A stretch of 64,000 nucleotides of DNA from Malachius bipustulatus (Eukaryota > Arthropoda > Insecta > Coleoptera > Melyridae): the NCBI GenBank assembly GCA_910589415.1, contig OU342630.1:16959867-17023866 (forward strand), written 5' to 3'. A program made the position numbers and the translations under genes. Within the stretch, counting starts at the first letter, position 1; the number at the start of each line of letters is the position of its first letter. Positions 13,397-26,062 of this stretch are shown here, one piece after another. The notes beneath the pieces were generated by a model, which saw only the letters and a list, made by a program, of their open reading frames with translations, did no database searches and was not told the origin of the DNA.

Positions 13397-13475
13397 ATGG
13401 ATAACATTGTAGATGATTCAATGAATGAAATATCTTCTACCCCAGAAGAAATTATTTTTCAATCAAATGTGGCTA
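13397..13475 (+). pseudogene. N-terminal stub of a TE-associated protein, cut by the mariner element
   Basis: An ATG at 13397 opens a reading frame with MNEISSTPEEIIFQSNVA, which I associate weakly with the N-terminus of a tyrosine-recombinase or zinc-finger-like family repeated in insect genomes. It runs into the mariner end and stops at 13501. A second related start lies beyond the mariner at 15092. The family assignment is from memory of similar N-termini and is uncertain. Confidence 0.4.
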
Positions 13476-15059
13476 TACAGGATGTTCTACAAGCTCTATG
13501 ACAAACTTTGACAGATGGTAGGTTGCTTGATTTTAAACATATTTTTTTAATAAACATGGGTCCGATTCGTTTTTGTTTAGAAGTTACAAGCATTTAAAGA
13601 ATCGTAATTTTTTCAGTCAACCAGGAAGTGACACTAAATCGCTATGTCACTAAGACACTATGTTGACCAATGTACACTTATAAAATATACACTTACTTCA
13701 ATGAAAAACGTAGGCTGATAAATAGAAATATCGGTTGTTATGACAATAATAATTGTTAGTGTCATTTTAATTATTTATTAGATATTTCGTGTGAAAGTTA
13801 TAAATAAAAAATGCATTTATTCTCGACTGAGGAATATGCAGATATTGTGTTTGTATATGGGTATTCCAATGGTAACGCCAGACAAGCTGCTCAAAAATAC
13901 CGACGCAGGTATCCAAATAGACATCAACCTGCCCACACGGTGTTTAGTGCATCATTTCGTATACTTCGAGAAGCAGGTAATCCCGCTCCAAAGAAGGCTA
14001 TTCGCCCTACTGAAGTAAATGTACAAGATGAAGAAAATGTGATAGATGCTGTCCTCGATAACCCTTCAATCAGTGTTCGGCGTATTTCTAGTAACCTTCA
14101 TGTATCATCGAATTTTGTATGGCGTGTATTGAACAGAGAAATGTTACACCCGTTTCATCGCCAAAATGTACAGGCATTGCATGCTGGAGATGCCCCACAG
14201 CGATTAGGATTTTGTCGCTGGTTACTTCAGCAACAAGCACAAAATGATAGATTCATTTCGCTCGTCATGTGGTCTGATGAAGCGTGCTTTACTAGGGATG
14301 GCATAAATAATAATCATAATGAACATGTATGGGCGTTGCAAAATCCACTTGCAATTAGACCAAGACGATTTCAGCAACGATTCAGTGTCAACGTTTGGGG
14401 TGGCATTTTCAACAATAATTTATTACCTGTGCATGTTCTAAATGATCGTTTAAATGCAGATCTTTATAGACATTTCTTAGAACACGACCTTTTAGAGTTT
14501 ATTGATGACGTGCAACTCAATATTATTCAAAATATGTGGTATCAGCATGACGGTGCACCACCACATAGAGGAAGACAAGTTGCTGCTTGGCTAAATGAAC
14601 ATTTCCCGAATAAATGGATAGGTCAAGGAGGTCCAATATCATGGCCACCTCGTTCTCCCGATCTGAATCCTCTGGATTTTTATTTATAGGGACACATGAA
14701 GCAGCTGGTCTACCATGTTGAAATCGCTACCCATCAGCAGTTACTTGAAAGAATTCAAGATGCAGCTAACCAAATAAGAAATGATCCAAATCTCATTCTT
14801 CGAGTGACCGAATCTTTAGTTCGTCGATGTGAGGCTTGCATTCAAGCTGAGGGTGGACATTTCGAACAATTTTTATAGTCTTAAGTTTTGTGATTATCAT
14901 TTAATTTAAATTTTTATTGTTGATTGTTAATAAAGGTTAAATGCTTGTAACTTCTAAACAAAAACGAATCAGACCCATGTTTATTAAAAAAAATATGTTT
15001 AAAATCAAGCAACCTACCATCTGTCAAAGTTTGTCATAGAGCTTGTAGAACACCCTGTA
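13476..15059 (+). mobile_element. Mariner/Tc1-superfamily DNA transposon with 122-bp TIRs
   Basis: A 1584-bp element bounded by near-perfect terminal inverted repeats of about 122 bp (13476-13597 and 14937-15059) and flanked by TA target duplications at 13474-13475 and 15060-15061. The outer ends read TACAGG(A/G)TGTTCTACAAGC. One transposase gene occupies the interior, with an AATAAA signal at 14929-14934 just after the stop and inside the right end. TIR similarity of roughly 97 percent and a single obvious coding lesion point to a fairly recent insertion. Confidence 0.95.
13811..14878 (+). pseudogene. Mariner-type transposase, one in-frame stop
   Basis: A 355-codon cut-and-paste transposase. 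The N-terminus has a helix-turn-helix of the type common in insect transposases (YADIVFVYGYSNGNARQAAQ), followed by a second HTH (SVRRISSNLHVSSNFVWRVL). The catalytic region follows: first Asp in WSDEACF, second in QHDGAPPH, third in SPDLNPLDFYL. There are 41 residues between the second Asp and the Asp of PLDF, which suggests the DD41D branch rather than classic DD34D mariner or DD34E Tc1. A TAG at 14687-14689, just after DFYL where the family usually has Trp-Gly, breaks the frame. The reading frame then resumes unchanged for 62 codons. The product should be inactive unless the stop is read through. Confidence 0.9.
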
Positions 15060-15091
15060 TAATTTATATATTTTATGTTTACATTTTAATC

Positions 15092-15225
15092 ATGAATGAA
15101 ATATCTTCCGCACTAGAAGAAATTCTTATTCCATCATATATGGCTGCACAAAATCTGTTAGGTACCTACCTCAAAAATCTAAAGAAGCGTATTATATTAA
15201 GCAATATTATGTCACCTTTATGAAC
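15092..15225 (+). pseudogene. Second copy of the same N-terminal stub
   Basis: Bases 15092-15146 align with 13421-13475 and encode MNEISSALEEILIPSYMAAQ, followed by NLLG and then a stop. It is a diverged duplicate of the stub left of the mariner element. The pair suggests a local duplication or rearrangement around the insertion. Confidence 0.4.
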
Positions 15226-15454
15226 TGACGTGATGAAAAAAGCGTTAACAGCTTCAAAGAAACGCTTACATATAAGATATGAATGCATTGGAAAGTTTTT
15301 TTTTTTATAATAATAAATTTTCGTTCTAATTTAAGTCACTCGTAGATAAAATTTTGTATGCAACATATGCATAAAGTGGTACTTTTTTTCACGACTGGGA
15401 AGATTGACCGCATGAGCCGCAGGCGAATGCGGCAATCCCAGAAGTCAAGGTTCT

Positions 15455-15598
15455 ATTGAAGTCAAGGTTCTATCTCTGTTGGATTCAAAATCTTAATTTT
15501 TCAATTTGATTCAATTTGAATTGATTCAAAGACTTAAATTTAAAATCTTGGGCATGTCGCCATTTTGAATCCAACAGAGATAGAACCTTGACTTCAAT
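15455..15598. repeat. Perfect 37-bp snapback
   Basis: Arms 15455-15491 and 15562-15598 are exact reverse complements around a 70-nt loop. A partial direct repeat of the left arm (GAAGTCAAGGTTCTAT) lies just outside at 15441. Confidence 0.9.
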
Positions 15599-17207
15599 AT
15601 GAAAGTTGTAACTGAAGCTAAGGAGTTTCCAAAACTAGTTACAGTTTGGGCGAGAACCTAAAAATGCCGAAACTGGAGCCAAAAAACTAAAAACCGGAAG
15701 TCGGCCATATTTCCGCAACGAAGGTCCAAATCCAAAAGCTTCAAATAAAAAACCGTTTCGTCTTGACGAGACCTACACGGCCCTTACCGTTATGTCTAAA
15801 TCGAGCTGGTACATCCTGTATATGACTGTGTATGTTTGGTGATAAATATTCTTCCCTATTTTGAGCTCTAATGAATATAGGTCCTTTCATCAGTGTTTGT
15901 TCTTCCCTTATGCTCCTTCTTTTCCGTATGGGCATTATAATATTCAAGCTAAGTTGTTTATTATTCTTGTTGAACCTTCTTCGTTAGTTTCCTCTTCTAC
16001 ATATTCTCTAGCTTATCGTCAGCATCCTTCTATCTTTCTATATACAATATAATATCCATATTATACATAGATGTTTTCGATCTATAATAATTTTTCTGTG
16101 GGTCTAGTGTCCCTAAAATTAATAAAGTACAATAATAATTGGGATAAAGTATCGTTGCGATCATTCTTGTACTTGATTATATATGTTGCGATCATATAGC
16201 TGATTGTGGAAGATAAACCTTTTTTCTACAGGGGGGATATGAGGCAATTATAAAGCTCACCTACTAAGGGAAAATGGATATTTCTGATTGCTCGAATAGA
16301 ATCTACCCACCCATAAAAATTAGTACTGTAATATCAAATTAGAAGGTCTGATTTTTCCACTAAATTAGAAAATTGTATCACATTATCCATACCTATACCA
16401 TGACATCAATAAGCTTTAGATTCGGATTAAAAATTTTTCCATTGAGTAAATTCTGGCTTTAGCCGGATACACAAGATAAGAATATAAAAAAAAACGATCA
16501 TGAATATTAATGCCGAACACAATGACACACAGCAGATGTAGACATCATAGACATCGCGCTTGGAGTTCCATCTCCAGATAGGCCGGCAAGACATAATAAT
16601 AATCAGTCAGAAGCGCGCCATTCCAAAGACGACCTTGATGGTGTTACGAAACTACGGTTCGACCACGTGCTCGCTTGCTCAATGAAACCATAAACTCATC
16701 CGATGAAATGAAAACAACATGATGATACTAGGACTAGGATCTAGGTTTCCAATCAAGTTCGACGGGCAAGATTCATTGTTATTGCTAAATGAGATTGATC
16801 CATCGCAGTGAATGCAAATCATATCGGATTCTCCTACTTTCTTCTTGTACTTTGCACATTATACACATTGATGTTTTCCTTGAAAGAGCTCATTATACCT
16901 CTGAACTGAGCATCTATTTAATAAAAATAAGCAGTACCTAATCTATAGTATTTTGACGGATTTTTTTTACAAAGTCGGATAATAAGACCTATGATATCAA
17001 AGACTATTCTCCATTTTACGTAGTATGTAACGGAAAAGAGTCGACGATTTGCATAAATTGTAAACACTGGACAAAAGCGTTTAAAACAGTATAGTAGCCG
17101 TGGGTTTTCCCAGAAAAATTTCTTGCTGCGTGTCTAGCATTTAGGACAAGTCTTCATTTCAAAACAAAATGGCCAGGCCGAGGTTGAAAATTTATTTATA
17201 GTTTCTT
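15599..17207. other. No gene recognised
   Basis: A CATCCTGTATATGACTG end-like sequence near 15810 suggests old TE material. Nothing else can be supported. Confidence 0.45.
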
Positions 17208-17354
17208 GCCCGTATTCACAAACGATAATTTCCTAAATAATTACGTAATTATTTAAATGAGTGAGATGGAGATATGCAGTTTTTTTGCAATAGAATGAGA
17301 TGGGGATATTTGATTACGTAATTATTTAGGAGATTATCGTTTGTGAATACGGGC
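17208..17354. mobile_element. 147-bp MITE with GCCCGTATTCACAAAC ends
   Basis: Near-perfect inverted arms begin GCCCGTATTCACAAACGATAA and include ATTACGTAATTATTTA. The terminal motif resembles that of the MITE at 47694 (TGTCCGTATTCATCAAAC). No intact TA duplication is visible. Confidence 0.85.
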
Positions 17355-17500
17355 GTCTGTCTTGTCAGTCAGGTTTTCTTAGCGTCGATTACGATATTCT
17401 TGAGGCTTCGACGACCCACCTGAAAACTCAAAAGTATACCCCCAAGAACCACTTTTTATGTTGGGTTGGGATGTTGATGTTTTTAGCACGTGAAATACAG

Positions 17501-18425
17501 GGTGTTTCAAAAAATATATCGAAAAATAAAAGGTGTTTTATTCATTGGCTAATTCTAAGAAAAAACTTCATATCAACATAATGTCCGCAAACGCTTCGTT
17601 TTCGCTATATGGGAAGCAAAAACAATTGTAGTTTTTTGGCGGTACCACAGGAACCGTTTGAGACACACAATTCAGATTCAGCACACATCTTAGCAATAAT
17701 TTTCTTCACTTTTTTAGCGTAACTAATTTTTTTTTAGTTATATGATAGTAAAGTAAATCATCAAAAACAAATGTTGTTTTTGTCCACAACAAAACGTTTT
17801 GCTATTTTTATGTTTTTCATCATACATTGCCGTTTTTCTCGAAACTTCACCACCATTTGACCAATTTTTTATGTAGAATTGTCGGTACAAAATATGCTTT
17901 CAAAATCACAGTTTTCTAGTGCCCTAGAAATTAGGGACAAAAAAACTCACGCAATCTTAAAATCTTTGCCACTTTCATATTTAAAAAATAATAATAATGC
18001 TTAAAAAGTAATCAATGATATGATGTGCGGGTACAAAATCAGAAAATGATAAAAAAAAATTAATTTTTGTTTCTAAAACATTTCCTGTATAGTCAAAGAA
18101 CTGTAAAAAAATTACACTCTATTATTATAGTTATCTCGAAAGCAGTACGTTTGCGGATCGATGTTAATAGGAACTTTTTTCTCAGAATCACACCTTTCAT
18201 TTTCCTACACACATGTTGAACGTCCTTATTACTGAATACCAACATAGATCGAAGAATTTTCAAAAAGGGCGAAATAGAATTATTGCGACCCAGCATGTAG
18301 ATATCTTCGAAGAGTATTTTTAGCTGATTGATCACTTTGTTGTTGGTTATCCCTCAAAAATTATTCAAAAGCTGCTATAAGTCCTTTGGCTTTACTATTA
18401 AAGTCAATTTTTTCAACACCTTGTG
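17501..18425. mobile_element. Foldback element, ACAGGGTGTTTCAAAA family
   Basis: The inverted segments 17540-17610 and 18130-18205 share TTCTAAGAAAAAACTT-like and CCGCAAACG words. The left end is ACAGGGTGTTTCAAAA and a matching AACACCTTGTGAC occurs near 18420. It is non-coding. The left arm is related to 305-410. Confidence 0.55.
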
Positions 18426-18559
18426 ACTGTTGTTACCGCCTAATGGAATCCATGAGTTAGGAATTCATTTGATTTAGAACGGAAGAGAGACGTTATATTT
18501 CTAGAAGTAACACTAGATAACCTGTAGAACCAACACTTGAATAAAAAAAATAAGTAAAG

Positions 18560-19575
18560 CCACTTGACAAATATGTCATGCAGAAGAATGGCGCGCAGAA
18601 CATGGGGTTGTAGCCCATACATTATGCGCCAGATGTATACACCACGTTATAGTGAGACGTATCATCACATACGGTGCGCATGCCTGGTACAAGAGGACCA
18701 AGCTAGTAACAGCAAAGAAAGTTTCAAACACACTTGAGAAGATCCAGAGGCTCACATGTCTTTGCATCACAGGAGCAATGAAAACTTGTCCAACTGCGGC
18801 GTGGTAAATAATCTTGGATATTTCACCATTACATTTAGTGAGAGAGAGAGAGAGAAGAGCCGGAGAAGCTCACCTTAGAATGACTGCGTGAATTCACACT
18901 TTCATCGCGTAAATGGAACAACACCATGGTACACATACGGCTCCAAAACCGTCGAGGGAACCGGGGCAGGAGTCTATGGATCGCACATCAAGTACTCCAA
19001 ACCCATGGGAACATCCCCAACCATACTTCAAGCGGAACTACACGCAATAGAAGTATGTATTCAAATGAACCTTGACAGAAACTATGAAAACATATAAATT
19101 GAAACATTGACGAATAATCAAGCAGTTATAAAGATTCTGAGTCTTCAAAAAGGAGTTGATGGTCGACATCAGCTCCAAAATGTAGTGCCTTAAGAACTTG
19201 ACAAATTGGACAAGAAAAATAAAATTAACCTCAAGTGGATACCAGGTCATACTGAAATTGTAGGAAATTAACGTGCCCACTCATTGGCAAGAAAATGGGC
19301 CTCAACATCCTTTATAGGACCAGAGCCATTCCGTGGCGTCAAAGACGCATTTTTCAAAGCAGAAATCCGAAATGAGAAAAACTGAAAGAAATTCATTGAA
19401 GGAACCTCTCGGGGTTGAGAGGAGCTCCTTGGGAACTTCAACCGCGAGAGATCAAAGATACTCATCAACATGTAAGGAACATCTCAGAACACTGACGGTA
19501 TTCCTGACGGGACGTTGTATAAGCTGAAGGAACATCTGAGGAAGTTAGGCATAGAAGAGAACGGCGTCGGTAGAT
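18560..19575 (+). pseudogene. LINE fragment: RT C-terminus plus RNase H
   Basis: The sequence RIITYGAHAWYKRTK, then KIQRLTCLCITGAMKTCPTA (18655-18806), is the thumb/connection region that follows LINE reverse transcriptase. RNase H follows: YTYGSKTVEGTGAGVYG, AELHAIEVCIQMN, NNQAVIKIL and LKWIPGHTEIVGN. It ends in LKEHLRKLGIEENGVGR. Multiple stops and a (GA)n tract near 18840 show decay. It is a different lineage from the copy at 28.8-29.6 kb. Confidence 0.85.
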
Positions 19576-19757
19576 GACGCCTCGTCACCTGCTGCGTTAG
19601 GTGTCTCTTTCTTCTTGAAGAAACGCTCTGGGTGCTTCATAAATGGGATTTCGTACCAGGAGGAAGCATAGTAGAGGGGAGACAATAGATCTCTTGATCG
19701 TATTCTGCTATTATTTCCTCGCGTATTCTAATAAGTTTTGGTACCTCATACCTAATA

Positions 19758-19815
19758 CCTTTTGGTATGATTGTCTACTGGTATACAACTGGTATGATTG
19801 ACAACTGGTATACAG
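19758..19815 (+). repeat. Two-copy 27-bp tandem repeat
   Basis: GGTATGATTG, then CTGGTATACA, occurs twice in tandem with few differences. Confidence 0.7.
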
Positions 19816-20441
19816 AATTTTTTATATGTTCAACAATATAATTATGTAATTTAAAAAAAAAATTATAACATTAGCATTTAATTACTTGTGTTTTACTTGG
19901 TATGATAAAAATAGAAATAGACTTGAGTACTAACGATTTGACCAGAACACAAAGTCTTTCATAAACTCATTTTGAAAAATTTTTAATCGCACGCAATATC
20001 ACATATTTCAAGTTTGTTTTTGTTTCGAAGAAATATTAAGCCATAAAAATTATCTACAATATTAAGATTAGAAACACTTTCAAAGTTACATTAATCGTAA
20101 TCATAATACGTTCATGAGCATGCCTTACCAATACCGTAAAACACAAATTTTTGCAGTAAAATTACAACAATTAAGATCAAATAATGAAACAATACAACTT
20201 GTAAAAATAACATTTTGTGGCGGATAAATTGTAAACTGTTAGGTACTGATACCTGATCGCATTAGATTAGAATAATAAATATTTGTAGAATAAATGGACC
20301 CATAAAGAATCAGGAGTAGCTCGTGTGTTGCCTTTTTGGTAATATTATTTTTTGTATGAGTGTTTTTTTGTCATTATTAAGCGTCATTTTGCCTTTAGAG
20401 ACTAGAAACAAATTATAGGTTATTTTGTCACTTGCCACAAT

Positions 20442-20645
20442 ATGACATGTTTAAAATGTAAGCGGAGTGGACATACTGCAAGGCGGTGTCATCATAAAAC
20501 TTCTGAAGAAACACCTCTACTACAAAAATATTCTTCACACTCATCCCTAAACACTAGTCAACCTAAGAAAATCTCTCTTCGACCAACTGCCTTAACAACA
20601 CACTTGGCGAAAAATAGTTGTTTATTATACAAGGACAATAAGTAA
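20442..20645 (+). pseudogene. Zinc-knuckle gag/ORF1 fragment
   Basis: A 67-codon frame starts with a perfect CX2CX4HX4C knuckle (CLKCKRSGHTARRC). Such knuckles occur in LTR gag proteins and in LINE ORF1 products. The remainder is Ser/Thr/Lys-rich without further domains. The frame is also open just upstream of the ATG (VTCHN), so the ATG need not be the start. Confidence 0.6.
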
Positions 20646-23429
20646 TAGATTTTATCTCGAGATGAAGTGATCTCGTCGAGATGTGACACATCAAGAGCTA
20701 AAATCGCACGTATCTCTTGTGTATATTACACAAATTTTTTATGTGACAACAAAACCCTGGTATTAGAACATCGAAAAACGTAATTAGATAACTGAAAATT
20801 GTTGAATTTGAATTTGAATTTTAAAACTGGTTTACTTTTGTAGTAATCGACGTTGTCTGTTAACGAAATGATTCAATAATCCGATAAATGTCATAATTTA
20901 ATTAAAATTCATGAAATTTTTACGAAGATTCTTGTAAGTTTTCGATGAATGAATTTAATAATATGGATAGTGATTATTAATATTTATGAAAATTACCTGA
21001 ATATTAAATTGTCATTTGGACATTAAGGATAATAATGTGTAGCTTTCATCTCCGTGTTGGATATAAATTTGATGATATTCTAGTGGTAATAGTATAGCTA
21101 TACCTAAGCGGCCATATCGGGGAAAAAAGTAGGTACTCATTTTTTCCCTGTTAAAGTACTTTTTCGCCGATAAAAAGCAGTTTCCTTAAATAAAGAGGCA
21201 TTTTATACCTGCCAAAGGGGATAAAATGTCATACTTTTTGCCCGTCGCAGAGAAAACTATAAATACGGAAAACCGATAAGTAAAGAAAATTTTAATTTTG
21301 ATAAAAAAATATATTTAATACATTTTGTAGGTAGGTACCTAATGCATTAAAAAAATAAATTATTTTTTAATTTTTTAATGAAAATTTACTTTTGAACTTA
21401 CTACAAATATTAATATTGCGTTCATGAGAAATGCCAAAGCGTTGATGGATGATTTCGATTACCCGAAACTAAATTTGAAATCATACTAAACGGACTAAAG
21501 CTGTCCAAAAAATATTTCTATTATTCAAAAATAATAAGAAATAAAAAAGGTATGAGTATATTTAGAAAATGTAGTATCCGAATTTCTTCAAAATATCTCA
21601 AAATCTAAGTTTGCTATGACCGTTTGGCGAGAGATTTTAAATAAGTCATAGGTAAGTACCTATTCTCTGTAAAATTTTCTCTATTTATTAGATCTCCTAA
21701 TCAGTAGCCGAGATACCAATGCATGCAGCACTAATCGGGAACACACTGTATATTATTTACAAAATTACATTGTTTAAAAAGTCGATGGCATGAGTAGTGA
21801 GTAGGTACTCTTCTTGTTATTCTACGAATAAGAACTTAATGCACTCCTTAATTATTATTCTTAAGTAAAATTCTCAATCTTCCTTAATCCTAAATTTGAT
21901 ATCTATAGATAGATCCGCGAGTAAAGACATATCTTTACTTCGTTTATCATGCTAGCCATACCTATATCAAAAGCTTCCACAGAAGTCACAGAACATCCAA
22001 TTCTGTAACTATGACGTATAAACTTGTTCTAAATATTCCCCTCGTCACGCTTTTTTTCAAGACAACTTCAGATTAGAAATTCAGTCAAGTTATACAAGTA
22101 CAAGCTTCCGATGAGGATGCATAAAGAATGTGCGTTTAATTTATAATTTGCATATAATTTATTATCCAATAGTCTGGGCTGATTAATAAATCACATACAT
22201 AAAACCCAGCAGGTTTGCAATAAAACGGTTCGATGTTCTTCCTTTTTGAAAATAAATTACTGAAGTCTTGTAAGTCGCATCTGTAACACGGTAGCTATTT
22301 TTAGCCAATCAGGTTTGCTGCGATCGAGTCGCGGTTTGAGGAATGCAGTATATTGAAGATGACTGGTGAGAAGCTGCATTGGGTAAATCCATGCTAATTT
22401 TATTAAACAATTTTGCCTATTAATGGGTCTTTAAAAGCTTTTTTGGTGCTGAATTTGTCTGGGGCCCAGTAAATGCAATTTATGAGTGAACATTTATTTA
22501 ACGGTTCTATATGAATACATATATAACGGTTTGAGGATTTATATTAGAAGTATTTGTTGAATTATTTACTGAAGAGTGGAGGACGAAAGATTTTATTTTT
22601 ATCACTGAAAGTGTGTTCTTCTGTATAAATATATAATTCTATATAATTGTCATACCTACCAATTAAAAAAAATTAAGATCAGTTACAGTGATAAACTTAT
22701 TTAATTATTATTATTACAAACTTCTCCAGTATAATCAATAATATTGTGCTTTTGAAAATCACATGTTGAAATTACAACGGGCGCCTTGTAATATCACCAT
22801 TTGGGAATATAGATTCTTAATTATTATTATTATATACTTAAACAACAAAAGTTAGGTAAAGAGATATAGAGAAATGAATAAATGGCCAACAAAATTTAAA
22901 ATATTAAATTTAAATCAATGTTAGAGATCGGAATTTTCTGTAACAAGATGAAATTTTGGGGGTTATGAAAAAAACATAAAATACGAAATTTCTCCAGTTT
23001 TCTGCCTTCCTGAGTTTGGAGGGTGAATTAGTTTTTTAGATTTTTAAGTCTCAGCTTTTTTATATAGCGAAATGAGTGAGGAATACTTTTATGTAGAACA
23101 TACAAATCACAACAAAACTATTATGTCTTGAACGTTAAGACATTTGCATAAACAAAATTATTGTGATGGTATAAAAAAAATCGAAAAAATGTTTTCTCCC
23201 GAGTATCTTGGAAGCGTCCGTGATTTCGTTAACAACGTTTCAGGAAAAAGTTTTCCCAACTTATTTTTGAAAATAGCAAATGATAAGGAATACCTACTTT
23301 CTCGTATAGCGTGAACAGTCTGTGTCTAACGATTAGATGTTTGTTTAAATAAAATTGTGATTGCGATTGTTTTTATAAAAAAAAAATATTTTTATCACTG
23401 AAAAAATTCTCAGAAAGCACTTTTTTAAT
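20646..23429. other. No gene recognised
   Basis: AT-rich, with low-complexity TTATTATTATT tracts near 22705 and 22825. Confidence 0.5.
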
Positions 23430-23610
23430 TATGTAAATGTCATATCGTTAGTGGCAATGTTTTGTAGGAATTTTCACACTCTACAAAAAAGTATTAATTA
23501 CTCATATCGGTATTTTCAAAAATATGCTTGGAAAACATTGAAAACTAACTTACCAGTTAGGTATCACCAAAATCAAGATGGCGGAAAATTCACAAGAAGC
23601 GTTTTTCCTT
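23430..23610 (+). repeat. Dispersed repeat, copy 1
   Basis: It shares ATATCGTTAG, GGAATTTTCACACT.TACAAAA and CAAGATGGCGGAAAA-type words in order with 25045-25180. Confidence 0.5.
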
Positions 23611-23742
23611 GTTGCGGCAGTTTCAATTATTTCAAAATGTTTGAAATGGCAATTTTGACGTTTATAACTAACTGTTTCTCTCTTCTTGCCCGAATAATAA
23701 TTAAAATTTCGGTAATAATTTCTTACTAATAGAAAAATCGTA

Positions 23743-24521
23743 TACAGGATGTTATGTAATTAAATGTCAATATTTAAGGGGGTGATTTTTGGGTCCATTT
23801 TAAGAAGAAAACTTTATAAGAACATATGTCCTAAGAGTCTTAACTTTTGAGCTACAGGGCTGTAAAGTTTTTAAAAATAAATCATTTTTTCATAATATCT
23901 GTAAATACCGTTCTAGATATTTTAATGAAATTTCGTATACAGGTATTACACATCAAGGGGCATTTGTTCGTGTACACGTTTCATTTTATTACCACTAGTG
24001 ACGATGGTGCACGATCGTGCAGAATTTTACCTGCATATTTTGGCAGACATTGATGGTACGCCACTGATTTCTGTTCAAATAGAAATCATTTTTGGAATCC
24101 CCATTCATTTCCAAACAAATTTGATTACTTTATTGTTTTCAATCCGATGCACGGTTTTCGTCTAAAAAAAATAAAATCTTTTTCTCTATACATGCACACG
24201 ATTAACGTTAAAATGACAATATAAAAATATAAAAATATGCAGGTAAAATTCTGCAAGATGTCACTAGTGGAGATAAAACGAAATATGGTACATGAAAGAA
24301 TGCCTCTTGATGAGTAACCTGTCTATTAAATTTTATTAAAATATACAGAGCGGTATTACAGATACTTATTATGAAAAAATTATTTATTTTTAAAAACTTA
24401 ACCACCCTGTATCTCAAAAGTTAAGACTTTTAGGGCATACGTTCTTATGAAGTTTTCTTCTTAAAACGGACCCACGAATCACCCCCTTAAATATTGACGT
24501 TCAATTACAAAACACCCTGTA
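23743..24521. mobile_element. 779-bp foldback with TA target duplication
   Basis: Arms of about 310 bp (23743-24050 and 24215-24521) are reverse complements with moderate divergence. The ends are TACAGGATGTT and AACACCCTGTA, with TA on both sides. Open frames in the arms are mirror images and not genes. It is a non-autonomous Tc1/mariner-like element. Confidence 0.9.
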
Positions 24522-25044
24522 TACATTGTTATTGTCTACTATTAATCGACGTTATAGTAGGTTAGAAACGCAGTCTTGTGTTTTTATTTTGACGCTTTAC
24601 GTTTTAAAAGCTGTCTTCCATCGGCTTAAAACTGTTTTAAAACCCTGTAATCAGTTTAAATTCTGACGTCATCAGTTTATGACGAAGATGATATGTTTCA
24701 AAATCATAGACGTGGTTCGAAGAAAAAAGAAAGGTGTTGGAGCTCGAGAACTTGGGAAGTTCCTTCTTTTATGGTCTTCTAACAACCTCCAAAATTTCGG
24801 CTTGTTCCAGAAAATTCTGAACCTTGAGATTGATTTTAACGCGATGTTGTAATTTTTGCTTCAATTCTATCAACTCCCAGGGCGGAAAATAGACCGATAG
24901 GATAAATTCCTTGCATCACTTATTTGAAAACTGGCTTTCCACATTTTTTTAAATCACGAAATCAGACATTTTGCGAGATATTCGAGAGAAGAAACACGTT
25001 CCTATTTTTGTGAAGAACAATCGCAATTTTTTTATTCGTCCAAA

Positions 25045-25185
25045 TATCATATCGTTAGAGGCTAGAGAGATATTGTTGGAATTTTCACACTGTACAAAAG
25101 AGATATTTTCAAAGTGAAACAGCTGGGTCGCTTTAAAACTATTTCACCCCGAAGGCAAGATGACGGAAAACGCACAAGGAACCCT
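25045..25185 (+). repeat. Dispersed repeat, copy 2
   Basis: The partner of 23430-23610 in the same orientation. Confidence 0.5.
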
Positions 25186-25319
25186 GAGAAATCTAATCTT
25201 TTTTTCTATTTTACAACACTCAACATGTCGGCATCTTCTAGAAAATTCCGATCTAAGGGGTAGTTTTGTTATACTAAAATAGATTAAATTTGGTCGCTTA
25301 ATAGAGCAGAGTGAAAGTA

Positions 25320-25766
25320 TACCGGGTGTTGTATCGGCAAACCGTCCATAGGAAATTCAGAGGGAAATCCCATGCAAATTTTAATACCCCCGATTCATTT
25401 TAGAGAAAAATTTTATCAGACTTTTTTGAAGGTCCTTGTATGATGGACTCATATGCAAAATATGAATTCATTTTTTATGAATTTACGTTCAGCGAATTTA
25501 GAGATATTTTGAAAAACGTTTCCTAAAACAGAATTTTTATTTTACAAATAATATCAGCAGAAGACGTTTTTCTAATATCTTTAAAATCGCTGAACGAGAA
25601 TTCATAAAAAATTAATTCATATTTTGCATGTGAGTCCATCATACAAGGACCTTCAAAAAGTCCGATTCAATTTTGCTCTAAAATGAATCGGGGACATAAT
25701 ATTAGGGGGTATTAAAATTTGTATGGGATTTCTTATACATCGGGTTTGCCGATGCAACACCCGTTA
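25320..25766. mobile_element. 447-bp foldback with TA target duplication
   Basis: Long inverted arms start TACCGGGTGTTGTATCGGCA on the left and end in the reverse complement of TAACGGGTGTTGCATCGGCA on the right. TA flanks both sides. The arms continue with GATGGACTCA(T/C)ATGCAAAAT. It is non-coding. Confidence 0.9.
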
Positions 25767-25920
25767 TAAATATGTTTTATATTTTTTTATTTTATTGAGT
25801 TTTGAGTTCTGGCTTGAATTTTCTGGGACAGCTCAGAATACACCAACAATTTCTGTAGCTAAGTTTTAGACGTCAGCACGGTTTAGTTGGCAATTCATAG
25901 AAATGTTAAAGTTTATCTCT

Positions 25921-26062
25921 ATTTATTTCTCTCTCTCTCTTCCTCTCCCTACCTTCCTCCCTCCCTCCCTATCACTCCCCCTCCCTCTTTTTCTCTCTCT
26001 CTCCCTCTCCCTACCTTCCTCCCTCCCTCCCTATCACTCCCCCCTCCCTCTTTTTCTCTCTC

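Larger units (their letters stand above)
12975..15372. mobile_element. Possible older composite repeat around the mariner insertion
   Basis: Short inverted sequences bracket the region: ATTTTATCTACGAGTGA near 12990 and its reverse complement TCACTCGTAGATAAAAT near 15335. Inside are a GC-richer promoter-like stretch (13130-13230), the two N-terminal stubs and the mariner. The matching ends are only about 25 bp, so the boundaries are tentative. Confidence 0.3.

Noticed and set aside
23847..24417. Two similar frames starting M(S/R)YR(A/V)VKFLKIN
   Set aside because: They are mirror images in the two arms of a foldback element, not duplicated genes.
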